Positions 1 to 7,766 of a DNA stretch of 33,854 nucleotides are shown piece after piece; positions within the stretch are counted from its first letter, which is position 1, and every line of letters begins with the position of its first letter. Origin of the DNA: a bacterium UBP8_UBA817. Lineage in GTDB: Bacteria; Margulisbacteria; Marinamargulisbacteria; UBA817. Where the stretch lies: contig DBHX01000021.1 of the NCBI GenBank assembly GCA_002296285.1, positions 1 to 33,854 on the forward strand, read 5' to 3'. The notes below the pieces were generated by a model. The model did no database searches and was not told the DNA's origin. It saw nothing but the letters and a program-made list of their open reading frames with translations. The position numbers and the translations under genes are program-made.

Positions 1-1127
1 ATAAACTACGTTCTGAGGGTCAAAATGTAATTGGTTTTGGTGCCGGGGAGCCGGATTTTGATCCCCCAGACCCAATTAAAGCGGCCGCCATAAAAGCCAT
101 TGAATCTGGAAAAAGTAAATATACCCCTGCCGCAGGATTGGCTGAATTAAAGATGGCCATTTGCAATCGATTAAATGCGGATTATGGGGTTCATTATGAA
201 CCTAATCAAGTGGTTGTTTCTTGTGGGGCTAAACATAGTTTGCACAATGTTTTTTATGCGTTATTAAACCCTGGCGATGAAGTGATTGTTCCAGCGCCTT
301 TTTGGGTTAGTTATCCAGAGCAAATTGCATTGACTGGTGGTGTTATGGTGCCAGTCTCTACAACCGTTGATTCTGATTTTAAAGTTACTGTGGATGTTTT
401 AGAGCAGGCAAGAACCCCTCAAACCAAAGCCATTGTCATAAACTCACCATCAAACCCCACCGGCAGCATTTACTCTGAATCTGAACTTCGAGCCATTGCT
501 GATTGGGCGGTATCGCACAACCTTTGGATTATTTCTGATGAGATTTACGATAAGTTGATCTACGCTGATCAGCATGTTAATTTGCCAAGTCTATCTGAAA
601 CAATTAAAGAACGAACCATTTTGGTTAATGGGGTGTCGAAATCCTATGCCATGACGGGATGGCGCATTGGTTATTTTGCAGCGCCTGCCCATATTGCAAC
701 GGCTGTGGCTCAATTGCAATCACATACAACATCCAATCCCACATCCATTGCGCAATATGCCGCCATTGAGGCGTTTCAAATGGATCAATCGGTATTGGAT
801 ACCATGCGGCAAACATTTAATGCCCGTCGGCAACGAATGATTGAACTTTTAAAGGCCATTCCTGGAATTACGATTAATGAGCCAAAGGGCGCCTTTTATG
901 CATTTCCTCGAATTGATGCACTTTTTGGAAAAACTACAACGAGTGGTAAGAAAATTACAAACTCGATGACGTTTTGTGAAGCATTACTCGCTGATGCACA
1001 AGTGGCGTGTGTTCCAGGCATTGGGTTTGGAACCGAGGGATATATGCGCTTATCCTATGCAACTTCAGACTCAAATATTGATGAAGGCTTGGCCCGAATG
1101 GCGGCTTGGGTGGATACCTTGCAATGA
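1..1127 (+). CDS. aspC: Aspartate aminotransferase (class I/II, PLP-dependent), 5' truncated by window edge
   Basis: The reading frame is open from position 3 and enters the window inside the N-terminal domain, with the GAGEPDFD segment that is typical of bacterial type-Ib aspartate aminotransferases. It transfers the amino group between aspartate and 2-oxoglutarate in the cytosol; some relatives also use prephenate. Visible PLP-site features are NSPSNPTG (Asn contact), ISDEIYDKLIY (Asp and Tyr contacts), SKSYAMTGWRIG containing the Schiff-base lysine, and MRLSYA near the C-terminus with the carboxylate-binding Arg. The first in-frame TTG at 138 is not the true start because conserved sequence precedes it. 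About 25 residues are probably missing. Substrate specificity beyond the family is inferred. Confidence 0.93.
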   Translation, partial: KLRSEGQNVIGFGAGEPDFDPPDPIKAAAIKAIESGKSKYTPAAGLAELKMAICNRLNADYGVHYEPNQVVVSCGAKHSLHNVFYALLNPGDEVIVPAPFWVSYPEQIALTGGVMVPVSTTVDSDFKVTVDVLEQARTPQTKAIVINSPSNPTGSIYSESELRAIADWAVSHNLWIISDEIYDKLIYADQHVNLPSLSETIKERTILVNGVSKSYAMTGWRIGYFAAPAHIATAVAQLQSHTTSNPTSIAQYAAIEAFQMDQSVLDTMRQTFNARRQRMIELLKAIPGITINEPKGAFYAFPRIDALFGKTTTSGKKITNSMTFCEALLADAQVACVPGIGFGTEGYMRLSYATSDSNIDEGLARMAAWVDTLQ

Positions 1128-1176
1128 TCTTGGCATGTTAATTCCACTTAATTTAGTGGGAAAAGCAATCAAATAT

Positions 1177-1208
1177 AGGGTCAGCAATTTTGCTGGCCCT
1201 GTTATTTA
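1177..1208 (+). terminator. Hairpin after the aminotransferase gene, probable terminator
   Basis: A 10-bp stem (1177-1186 with 1191-1200, one G-U pair) closes a 4-nt ATTT loop and is followed by the weakly T-rich GTTATTTAT. It lies 50 nt after the stop codon and just before the next gene's promoter, where a terminator is expected. The T tract is poor, so efficiency is uncertain. Confidence 0.55.
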
Positions 1209-1237
1209 TGGGGCATTAAATATTTTTTAAAATCTTG

Positions 1238-1243
1238 TATAAT
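1238..1243 (+). promoter_or_regulatory. -10 box for a leaderless yyaL transcript
   Basis: A perfect TATAAT, preceded directly by TG, ends 6 nt before the ATG at 1250. Transcription would normally begin 6-8 nt after the box, which places +1 on or beside the start codon. No Shine-Dalgarno sequence is present. No clear -35 is seen. Confidence 0.6.
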
Positions 1244-1249
1244 ACCTGA

Positions 1250-3373
1250 ATGACTCAACGTCCACTCATTCCTGACGATCTTCATGCATTCCCTCCCGAT
1301 GGTGGTGAGCATTTTAATCGGTTGGTGTTTGAGGGCTCATTGTACTTAAAAAGTCATGCGCATCAAGCCATTCGTTGGTACCCTTGGGGGTCGGCAGCGT
1401 TTGAGTTAGCAAAGATTGCCAATAAGCCGATATTTTTATCCATTGGGTATTCATCGTGTCATTGGTGTCATGTCATGTCTGAACAAACATTTGATCGGGA
1501 TGATGTGGCTCAAATGTTGAATGATCATTTTGTATCCATTAAAGTGGATCGGGATCAACATCCTGATATTGATCAAATTTATATGAGTGCCACGCAATTG
1601 TTGACTCAACATGGTGGATGGCCCAATTCGGTATTTTGTTTACCCACGGGGCAGCCGTTTTATGCGGGAACCTATTTTCCACCGGATGATCATGCCCGTG
1701 GGCCAGGTTTTTTGACCCTTTTGAAGCAATTGTCTCAAGCGTGGGAACATAATCATGATGAGATCTTAAAGCAAGCCCAGGAGCTTGAGCGTGTCATTCA
1801 AAAAATGAACCATTTGCAAAAAGAACCGCATCAATCTGTGGGTCTTCAATCCCGATTTTTGAATGCCTTGAATGGAATTGAGTCTCGCATGGATATGCAT
1901 CATGGAGGATTTCGTGGGGCACCAAAATTTCCGCCATATGCATCGTTGCGGTTACTCATTGCTAAAGAGCGGTTTGACCCGGTTCATGTGACCTTGAAAC
2001 AGATGGCCTTAAGTGGATTGTATGATCAAGTGGAAGGGGGGTTTCATCGCTATAGCACCGATGAGGAATGGCACCTGCCGCATTTTGAAAAAATGCTCAT
2101 GGATAACGCCCAAATGATTGAATTGTATTCACTCATGCATGCGCAAGCGCCTTGTGATTTGTATGAACGCGTTGTGCGAGAAACCATTGATCATTTGATG
2201 GCGCAATGGTTAATGCCCAATGGTGGGTTTATCTCCACCATTGATGCGGATAGTGATGGTGGGGAAGGGCATTATTATATGGTGAGTTTTGACGAGTTAT
2301 CCACGCTTGCCTCTCCTGAATTGGTTCAGCAGTGGGCCGATTATTTTCAATGCCATCGTGATGGCAATATGGTTGATGAGGCGTCTGGTGAGCATACAGG
2401 GCTGAATATTTTGCATCCACAATCAGATGAGTGTGGTTTTGATTGGATTGAGTTTCGACAGGCGTTGTTATCGTTTCGACAACAGCATCGTCAAGCGCCT
2501 CAAAAAGATGATGCATTTGTGATTGCCAACAATGCGTGGCTTGCCAAAGCTTTGTATCTTGCGGCCAATGTGTTTGGCGAGAAGGAATGGTTTTCCATTG
2601 CGGATGATGTGATGCATATCATTCGTAAGAAGATAGAGACGTTACCGGATCGGGTGTATTTGGATGATGTCGTGTATGCGCTCTCAGCGGCGTTGGCTAA
2701 AGAAGACAATCTAACGGAGTGTGATTTTTATTGGCATCATTTAATGGATCGTTTTTATGATGATATTCAGGGTGGTTTATGGTATTCCCAAGAAACCCAT
2801 CGAACCCCCATGTCACGCATCAAAGCGATTCATGATCAGGCAGAACCAGCCCCAAATGGGGTGTTTATTGAGTGTGCATTTCAACTTTATCAATTGACCA
2901 ATCACATTCAGTATTATGAAAAAGCCTTGGATTGTATGGATGCGTTTATGGCCACGGTGTTATCGGCATCATTTGGGTGTGAATCCTATTGGTTGGGTGT
3001 CCTTTTATATTGGAATGGATTGTCCCATGCCAAAGGGGTTCGGGTTCAGCGAAGCAAATGCGCCATTGACGATGATTTGGTGAGCTTCATTGAGTTGGAT
3101 CTCTGTATTGATCAGGGGATGTATTTGATGGGTGAAAAAGGCATTGTGATTGACGGAGTGATTGATTGGTTGCAATGTTCGGTGGACCCACAAACATCTC
3201 GTCGTATGGACTGGTCGGATGATATTGTCTCTTGTGCGACTGGGAATGTCCGATTTCAAGCGCGTTGTCGACTGGCTTCACGACCAACACAGATGTCGAT
3301 TAAATTACTCATTTGCTCAGATGCCATGTGTTATGAGCCAATTGAGTTGTCTATTCCGATCATTGATTCATAG
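1250..3373 (+). CDS. yyaL: Thioredoxin-domain protein, YyaL/DUF255 (SPATA20-like) family
   Basis: This 707-residue protein has the full architecture of the YyaL/SPATA20 family: an N-terminal thioredoxin-like DUF255 domain (about residues 25-190) followed by an (alpha/alpha)6-barrel related to N-acylglucosamine 2-epimerase and glycosidase folds. The N-terminal block includes HAHQAIRWYPWG, the CHWC pair at residues 70-73 within SSCHWCHVMSE, and GGWPNSVFCLPTGQPFYAGT. Later GGFHRYSTDEEWHLPHFEKM and DADSDGGEGHYY are family signatures. The biochemical role of the family is not firmly established; a redox-linked role is suggested by the CxxC. The gene appears monocistronic, bounded by hairpins, and begins without a ribosome-binding site directly after a -10 box. 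Confidence 0.9.
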   Translation: MTQRPLIPDDLHAFPPDGGEHFNRLVFEGSLYLKSHAHQAIRWYPWGSAAFELAKIANKPIFLSIGYSSCHWCHVMSEQTFDRDDVAQMLNDHFVSIKVDRDQHPDIDQIYMSATQLLTQHGGWPNSVFCLPTGQPFYAGTYFPPDDHARGPGFLTLLKQLSQAWEHNHDEILKQAQELERVIQKMNHLQKEPHQSVGLQSRFLNALNGIESRMDMHHGGFRGAPKFPPYASLRLLIAKERFDPVHVTLKQMALSGLYDQVEGGFHRYSTDEEWHLPHFEKMLMDNAQMIELYSLMHAQAPCDLYERVVRETIDHLMAQWLMPNGGFISTIDADSDGGEGHYYMVSFDELSTLASPELVQQWADYFQCHRDGNMVDEASGEHTGLNILHPQSDECGFDWIEFRQALLSFRQQHRQAPQKDDAFVIANNAWLAKALYLAANVFGEKEWFSIADDVMHIIRKKIETLPDRVYLDDVVYALSAALAKEDNLTECDFYWHHLMDRFYDDIQGGLWYSQETHRTPMSRIKAIHDQAEPAPNGVFIECAFQLYQLTNHIQYYEKALDCMDAFMATVLSASFGCESYWLGVLLYWNGLSHAKGVRVQRSKCAIDDDLVSFIELDLCIDQGMYLMGEKGIVIDGVIDWLQCSVDPQTSRRMDWSDDIVSCATGNVRFQARCRLASRPTQMSIKLLICSDAMCYEPIELSIPIIDS

Positions 3374-3379
3374 GGGGGT

Positions 3380-3400
3380 GGGCACAAGGTGCCCTTCTTC
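3380..3400 (+). terminator. Terminator-like hairpin after yyaL
   Basis: GGGCAC, loop AAG and GTGCCC form a perfect 6-bp stem at 3380-3394, followed by TTCTTCC. It starts 7 nt after the stop codon of yyaL and lies between two convergent genes, so it could also act on the opposite strand. The T run is short. Confidence 0.5.
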
Positions 3401-3423
3401 CATAATAATGGTTGTCTGAACGC

Positions 3424-3708
3424 TTAATAAATGTTGAACCCTGTGGGCCCGAACATGTCGGTAAACGGGTCGAGGTTTTCAGTGTGTTGTATGGATGTTT
3501 TTGTGGTGTCTTTGATCTTTGATCTCTTTTTGATTCGGTCCACAAATTGCGTTAATTGGGTGGAGGAAAATTCATCTGCATTGGTATGCAAGGCCATTTC
3601 AGTGTGCATTAAGTTGAAAAATACATCGTTGTTGTTGGTTGTGGATCCCAAGCTGCCGATGGTTTGTATACTTACATCGCAAAACGGTCCGTTAATCTTT
3701 CTAGCCAT
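3424..3708 (-). CDS. Small protein of unknown function (94 aa)
   Basis: I do not recognise this protein. It is 94 residues, polar, without a signal peptide or membrane segment, rich in Asn, Thr and Ser, and ends in DPFTDMFGPTGFNIY. It is judged a real gene because a strong purine-rich Shine-Dalgarno run (AGGGAGGGAGGAA) sits immediately before its ATG, and because it fills an otherwise empty 500-bp gap. A competing 97-aa frame on the plus strand is its antisense shadow and has no ribosome-binding site. It faces the terminator hairpin of yyaL and is divergent from acyP, with an inverted repeat between them. Confidence 0.6.
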   Translation of the reverse strand: MARKINGPFCDVSIQTIGSLGSTTNNNDVFFNLMHTEMALHTNADEFSSTQLTQFVDRIKKRSKIKDTTKTSIQHTENLDPFTDMFGPTGFNIY

Positions 3709-3740
3709 TTCCTCCCTCCCTTGATAGCCTCTTCACTTAT

Positions 3741-3788
3741 AGTATCGATGTTTGTTCATAATTAATTGTATTGAAAAAAATCGATACT
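3741..3788. promoter_or_regulatory. Inverted repeat AGTATCGAT / ATCGATACT, candidate operator
   Basis: Two perfectly complementary 9-bp arms at 3741-3749 and 3780-3788 are separated by 30 bp, and each contains the palindrome ATCGAT. The left arm overlaps a possible -10 (TACTAT, minus strand, 3739-3744) of the 94-aa gene. The spacing, about three helical turns between arm starts and ends, suits a repressor that loops or binds as two dimers. No regulator gene is adjacent. Confidence 0.4.
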
Positions 3789-3872
3789 TTATTTTTTGAA
3801 AACCTATTGAAACTTATTCTTTCATTCAGTTTTTTTAATGGATAGGGATGATGATTATTATTTTTTTATGTC

Positions 3873-3881
3873 TGGTATAAT
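3873..3881 (+). promoter_or_regulatory. Extended -10 promoter for a leaderless acyP-lysC transcript
   Basis: TGGTATAAT (extended TGn plus perfect -10) ends 6 nt before the ATG at 3888, exactly the spacing seen at 1238-1250. +1 is expected on or next to the start codon. There is no Shine-Dalgarno sequence. Confidence 0.65.
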
Positions 3882-3887
3882 TTAACT

Positions 3888-4166
3888 ATGGTTGAGTTTC
3901 ATGTGCGGGTGTCCGGTCGAGTTCAAGGTGTGTTTTTTCGACAATCCACCAAAGCGGTGTCGGATCAATTAGGGATTTCTGGTTGGGTCAAAAATTGTTC
4001 GGATGGGTCGGTTGAAGCCCTATTTCAATGTTCTGAGAATCAATTTAATGATATGGTAACATTTCTTCATTGTGGTCCTCCCCAAGCAGATGTCAAACAT
4101 CTTGAGATTCTTTATCAAAAAGACTGTACGAAATCCCTTGAAGGTTTTACCATATTGTATGAGTAA
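3888..4166 (+). CDS. acyP: Acylphosphatase
   Basis: The 92-residue length is that of the family. It hydrolyses acyl phosphates such as acetyl phosphate or carbamoyl phosphate in the cytosol. The signature GRVQGVFFRQST carries the catalytic Arg18, and GWVKN carries Asn36, both at the canonical positions. It is the first gene of a tight unit with lysC and a membrane protein. Pairing with aspartokinase, whose product is an acyl phosphate, may be coincidental. Confidence 0.93.
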   Translation: MVEFHVRVSGRVQGVFFRQSTKAVSDQLGISGWVKNCSDGSVEALFQCSENQFNDMVTFLHCGPPQADVKHLEILYQKDCTKSLEGFTILYE

Positions 4167-4170
4167 TACT

Positions 4171-5385
4171 ATGATTAAAGTTTATAAATTTGGTGGGACA
4201 TCCGTTGGGTCCGTTGAAAAAATTCAGGCGATTGCCGATCGTATTATGTCTGAACCCAATAATCAGCATGTGGTGGTTGTATCTGCTATGGGGCATACCA
4301 CGGATCAACTGGTTGAATTATGTTCTAAGATATCCACCACTCCAGAACCTCGTGAATATGATGCACTGATATCGACGGGTGAAAATGTATCGGCGGCATT
4401 ATTGAGCATGGCCATTATAGCCAAAGGTGGGAAGGCCATTTCCTTGAATGGTTCTCAGGCTGGGATTTATACCAGTAATGGTCATAAACGTGCGAAAATT
4501 ATGGATGTAAGGCCGGATCGAATTCAGTTGGAACTCAATGAAAATAAAGTGGTTGTGGTGACTGGTTTTCAAGGGGTGTCTGAGTTTAATGATGTCACCA
4601 CCATTGGTCGTGGCGGTTCCGATACCTCGGCGGTCGTTTTGGCGGCCTCATTGGGCTTGAAGGAATGTGATATTTATACCGATGTTGATGGGGTGTATAC
4701 CACCGATCCAAGGTGTGTTTCACAGGCAAAAAAATTATCCGTTGTATCTTATGATGAAATGTTAGAGCTGGCGTCGATGGGCGCTCAAGTATTGCATCCT
4801 CGGGCGGTTGAATGCGCCAAAGAAAATGGCATTACCTTGCATGTTCGATCGTCTTTTTCATCGGATGAGGGAACACGAATAAAGGAGTTGAATTCAATGG
4901 AATTAAATCGAACGGTTACGGGCATTGCGCTGAAGCGAGATGAGGCAAAAATTTCAGTTGTGGGTGTGGCGGACCAACCCGGTATTGCTGGTAAATTATT
5001 TGGGGAACTCGGTAATCATAATGTCAATATTGATATGATCATTCAAAGCAATGAACAGGAAAATGAAACCAATACCATTACATTTACTGTGTCTGAAGAT
5101 GACTATGAAGATGCCAAGAAAATTACTGAGAGAGTGGCCAAAGAATTGGGTGCAGGGCATGTGGTTGGTGATACAAGCATTGCCAAAGTGTCTATTGTGG
5201 GTGTGGGCATGATTTCCAAGCCTGGTGTTGCGGCTACCATGTTTAAAACCTTGGGAGAGTGTGGCGTCAATATTCAATTAATTACCACATCTGAAATTAA
5301 GGTTTCATGTGCGGTTGAGTCTGGCCAGGCAGATGTTGCTGTTCAAGCTTTGCACGATGCATTTGAATTGCATAATGCTAAATGA
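4171..5385 (+). CDS. lysC: Aspartate kinase
   Basis: Phosphorylates aspartate in the first step of lysine, threonine, methionine and diaminopimelate synthesis. The kinase domain shows KFGGTSVG (residues 6-13), SAMGHTTDQL, STGENVSAALL, TIGRGGSDTSA and YTDVDGVYTTDPR. Two ACT regulatory domains follow (about residues 248-404, including VADQPGIAG and ISKPGVAATM), so feedback control by lysine and/or threonine is expected. The start at 4171 gives 404 residues, normal for the family; an alternative ATG at 4159 would overlap acyP by 8 nt and add MSNT. No ribosome-binding site is seen, so translation is probably coupled to acyP. It overlaps the next gene by 4 nt (ATGA). Confidence 0.95.
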   Translation: MIKVYKFGGTSVGSVEKIQAIADRIMSEPNNQHVVVVSAMGHTTDQLVELCSKISTTPEPREYDALISTGENVSAALLSMAIIAKGGKAISLNGSQAGIYTSNGHKRAKIMDVRPDRIQLELNENKVVVVTGFQGVSEFNDVTTIGRGGSDTSAVVLAASLGLKECDIYTDVDGVYTTDPRCVSQAKKLSVVSYDEMLELASMGAQVLHPRAVECAKENGITLHVRSSFSSDEGTRIKELNSMELNRTVTGIALKRDEAKISVVGVADQPGIAGKLFGELGNHNVNIDMIIQSNEQENETNTITFTVSEDDYEDAKKITERVAKELGAGHVVGDTSIAKVSIVGVGMISKPGVAATMFKTLGECGVNIQLITTSEIKVSCAVESGQADVAVQALHDAFELHNAK

Positions 5386-5930
5386 TTGATCAAGTACCAC
5401 TTTATTTGCTTTGCTATTTAATTGGGTGGGTACCGCTGTATTTTGTGTACAGACAGGTCGAATATTGGTTGCCATTTCGCTTAAAAAAATCCAATGTTCT
5501 TTTTTCTTGGTTTCCATTCTTTTATGTGCTTTACATGTTGGCTGAGATTGGCAGAGGTTATGCATTGATGCATATTGTTCATCAATGGTTAACCTTTGAC
5601 ATTGATTTAATCATTGGCGCAGGGATATGGTTTTTTTCGATTGGCTTTCCCTTATTTACTCCTTCAAAATATCGTACCTCACTTTGGTTATCGATGATGG
5701 GCATATATTTATATTTGTTGCCGACCTATGTGTGGGTGATGCCAATGGTATTGATTTTATGTTTTCTTATGGGGAAATCACGGCCGTTGGCCTATGGAAT
5801 GGTTGGTGCATTATTTTTAATTATTGGTGTATTTTCAGGGGGAAATAGCCTGTATATTTTCTTGTATTTGTCATTATTTGCTTATTTGATTGTTAAAAGC
5901 TTATTAGACACAAGATTTGTTTCAACATAA
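5382..5930 (+). CDS. Integral membrane protein resembling PlsY acyltransferase but lacking its catalytic motifs
   Basis: 182 residues with about six predicted membrane segments. The order of segments recalls glycerol-3-phosphate acyltransferase PlsY: an opening LLCYLIGWVPL (compare LLAYLLGSIPF), a MLAEIGRGYALMHIV stretch where PlsY has its LDxxKG segment, then GFPLFTPSKYRTSLW where PlsY has its GHxFPxFLxFKGGKG loop. The GSGNIGATN and GGKG phosphate-binding motifs are absent. If the homology is right it is a catalytically dead or repurposed paralogue; otherwise it is an unassigned membrane protein. It starts inside the lysC stop codon (ATGA overlap), so it is translated with lysC. Confidence 0.55.
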   Translation: MIDQVPLYLLCYLIGWVPLYFVYRQVEYWLPFRLKKSNVLFSWFPFFYVLYMLAEIGRGYALMHIVHQWLTFDIDLIIGAGIWFFSIGFPLFTPSKYRTSLWLSMMGIYLYLLPTYVWVMPMVLILCFLMGKSRPLAYGMVGALFLIIGVFSGGNSLYIFLYLSLFAYLIVKSLLDTRFVST

Positions 5931-5953
5931 TTTGCCTATTTCGAAAACATAAA

Positions 5954-6661
5954 TTAAATTTGGATGAGGTTATTTAATTTTAAAGAGTCCTCACTGATGA
6001 TGTACTTTTTATTTAAGCCGGATTGCTTGAGTAATACATGGGGTTTTTTTTCTGTGACCCATAAATTTGATTTTGGTAAAAACTGCCCGAAAAAAAGATC
6101 AATTTCAAAATGAATTTTATAAGCAGGAATGCGTGAATTGTATACGTTCAAGTGTGTTTTTTTATCTACCACAAATCGTATTGGGAGTATGGTTTTCCAA
6201 GGGGTAATTAGGTTGGCTTTCACAACGTTGCCTACAGTAATCTCTTGGTGTCGTAACGTGTATACTAAACCTTGGAGTGTCATGGGGTTTCGATATGTGG
6301 GTAATTTTGCGTTGAAAGATTCGTTGTATTGGGTGTTTTTATAGGTTACATTGTATGCTGCATTTTCTTTTTGTATGGTCCAAAAGAAATATTCACCATC
6401 GACGTCATTCTCACTGTGTTGTTTCATCCACCATAATGAATTGTTTTTTAAGATGGTTTTGTTTTTTTCAGTTATTTTTTCTGTATCGATAATGGCAGAA
6501 ATGTGGCTTTCTGATCCTTTTTCTTCAAATATGTAGGTGACTGTAATGGGGTAATTATTATGTGTTCCAATGTAGGCATAGGTTGATTTTTCAGCAAAGA
6601 CAGGGAGTGTGCATACTAAAACAGTAAGAATTAATTTAAAGAGCCATGGTTGATGTATCAA
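5954..6661 (-). CDS. Secreted protein of unknown function, weakly DUF3108-like (235 aa)
   Basis: The open frame extends upstream to 6757, but the best start is the TTG at 6661, because it places a clean signal peptide at the N-terminus (IHQPWLFKLILTVLVCTLPVFA then EKS, with a VFA cleavage site). The mature part is beta-rich. The C-terminal half, with LYTLRHQ-like start TLQGLVYTLRHQEITVG and LWVTEKKPHVLLKQSG, recalls the layout of DUF3108 periplasmic proteins, but I am not certain of membership. The 26-nt overlap with the upstream M23 peptidase gene implies coexpression and a related envelope role. Confidence 0.6.
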   Translation of the reverse strand: MIHQPWLFKLILTVLVCTLPVFAEKSTYAYIGTHNNYPITVTYIFEEKGSESHISAIIDTEKITEKNKTILKNNSLWWMKQHSENDVDGEYFFWTIQKENAAYNVTYKNTQYNESFNAKLPTYRNPMTLQGLVYTLRHQEITVGNVVKANLITPWKTILPIRFVVDKKTHLNVYNSRIPAYKIHFEIDLFFGQFLPKSNLWVTEKKPHVLLKQSGLNKKYIISEDSLKLNNLIQI

Positions 6662-7505
6662 ACACCCAATCTTTTGGGTTAACGCGAATGGATTGTACAC
6701 TGATTCCAAAGTGCAAGTGTGTTCCGGTCGCAATGCCTGTTGATCCAACGGTGCCAATAATATCTCCTTTTGATATTTTATCGTTTATTTTTACATTTAT
6801 TTTATCTAAATGATTATAAATGGATATGATGCCCCATCCATGGTTGATCATAACGGTATTGCCGTGTACTTTTAATGATTTTGCGAGTGCAATGGTGCCG
6901 GATTGGCTCGCTTTAATGGGGGTGCCAAGTTTGGCGGATATGTCTGTGCCAGAATGGGACCAGCCGGGTTTGTTGTTGTATACGCGCTGTGTTCCAAAGT
7001 CAGAGGTGATTCGGCCTTCAAGTGGCCAAATGAAGGGGCCTGAAAACTTTTTGGATGCTGTGGTTGTTTGAAATGTTTTTCCGATCAAACGATTTTCTGT
7101 TTTTCGGCTGGATCTGTCTTGACTGATTTTGTATTTTTTTGGTTTTAGTTTAATGTGTTCCTTGGTGAAATTGGCGGATTCGATACGAATGGGTAGCGAG
7201 GTTTGGTATGTGCTGCCATCGGCAAATGTAAAAGAGAATGAAAGGTTTGTATTTTTAGTCTGAATGTATCGGCTAATCCCAATGCAGGTTAGATATTGGT
7301 TGTTTTCGCGGTTGTTTTTAAATATTTTGAATGTTTTTTTTTTGAGTCGGATGGTTCCTGATGCGATGGGTTTGCTGGCATTTATTTTAATCCAAATGGC
7401 ATCCCCTTGTTTTGGGTTTATATTGGTTACATCAATGTCGACCAATGGGTGGGCCATAAGGGTAGAACCAATGCTTAGCATTACGATCAGTTGTTTGAAA
7501 ATCAT
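6636..7505 (-). CDS. M23 family zinc metallopeptidase (LytM/lysostaphin-type peptidoglycan endopeptidase)
   Basis: 289 residues beginning with a signal peptide (about residues 1-18, cleaved after LMA). A beta-rich N-terminal domain (about 19-125) precedes a linker and a C-terminal peptidase domain that opens with WPLEGRITSDFG. The zinc and catalytic residues are present: HSGTDIS (His and Asp ligands) and THLHFG (catalytic His and ligand His). The domain is therefore expected to be an active peptidoglycan cross-link hydrolase in the periplasm. ATG at 7505 has AGGA about 8 nt upstream. It is the first gene of a two-gene unit with the secreted protein that follows. Confidence 0.88.
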   Translation of the reverse strand: MIFKQLIVMLSIGSTLMAHPLVDIDVTNINPKQGDAIWIKINASKPIASGTIRLKKKTFKIFKNNRENNQYLTCIGISRYIQTKNTNLSFSFTFADGSTYQTSLPIRIESANFTKEHIKLKPKKYKISQDRSSRKTENRLIGKTFQTTTASKKFSGPFIWPLEGRITSDFGTQRVYNNKPGWSHSGTDISAKLGTPIKASQSGTIALAKSLKVHGNTVMINHGWGIISIYNHLDKINVKINDKISKGDIIGTVGSTGIATGTHLHFGISVQSIRVNPKDWVFDTSTMAL

Positions 7506-7584
7506 GTAGATATCCTATCATTCATGGGGCATGTTGGACAACGGCGATTGCTTTTTGTAAGTGAAAACAGTGGGGGCTTTTGTG

Positions 7585-7590
7585 TATAAT
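7585..7590 (+). promoter_or_regulatory. -10 box upstream of the fad operon leader
   Basis: Perfect TATAAT preceded directly by TG. Expected +1 is near 7597, which gives a leader of about 170 nt before fadD. No good -35 is seen. A second TATAAT occurs at 7714-7719 and could provide a shorter transcript. Confidence 0.5.
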
Positions 7591-7596
7591 AATTAC

Positions 7597-7766
7597 ATAG
7601 ATATTATTTATGAAATTTAGGACAGGTTGCATGAAAAAACGTCATCGAGTGGGGATCTCTCGGCTTTCCAGAGGCAACCTGCATCGGGGAAAAGGCTAAA
7701 GATGAGCTATGACTATAATTTACATAAATTTTATTTAAAATACAACAATAATTTAAGGAGATTTTA
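7597..7766 (+). other. Long, structured-looking 5' leader of the fad operon with a 22-codon ORF
   Basis: CAGGTTGC (7623-7630) is perfectly complementary to GCAACCTG (7674-7681). Inside that loop CTCT/AGAG (7657-7660 with 7670-7673) stacks on the same stem. TCATC (7642-7646), which lies inside the loop, can pair with GATGA (7701-7705) outside it, giving a possible pseudoknot. The region also encodes a basic 22-residue ORF (ATG 7631 to TAA 7699) with AGGA 8 nt upstream. The block is more GC-rich than its flanks. Either a cis-regulatory RNA or a small leader peptide would explain it; no known riboswitch is matched confidently. Confidence 0.4.

Noticed and set aside
3431..3724. 97-codon plus-strand frame
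   Set aside because: It is antisense to the 94-aa gene, has no ribosome-binding site and has an unnatural composition, whereas the minus frame has a strong one.
7642..7706. SAM-I or SAM-IV riboswitch
   Set aside because: GGCAACC, CTAAA and a closing TCATC/GATGA stem are suggestive, but the conserved GGAGGGA/GGCCC core and a normal P3 are not found and the downstream gene is fadD. Kept only as an unnamed structured leader.
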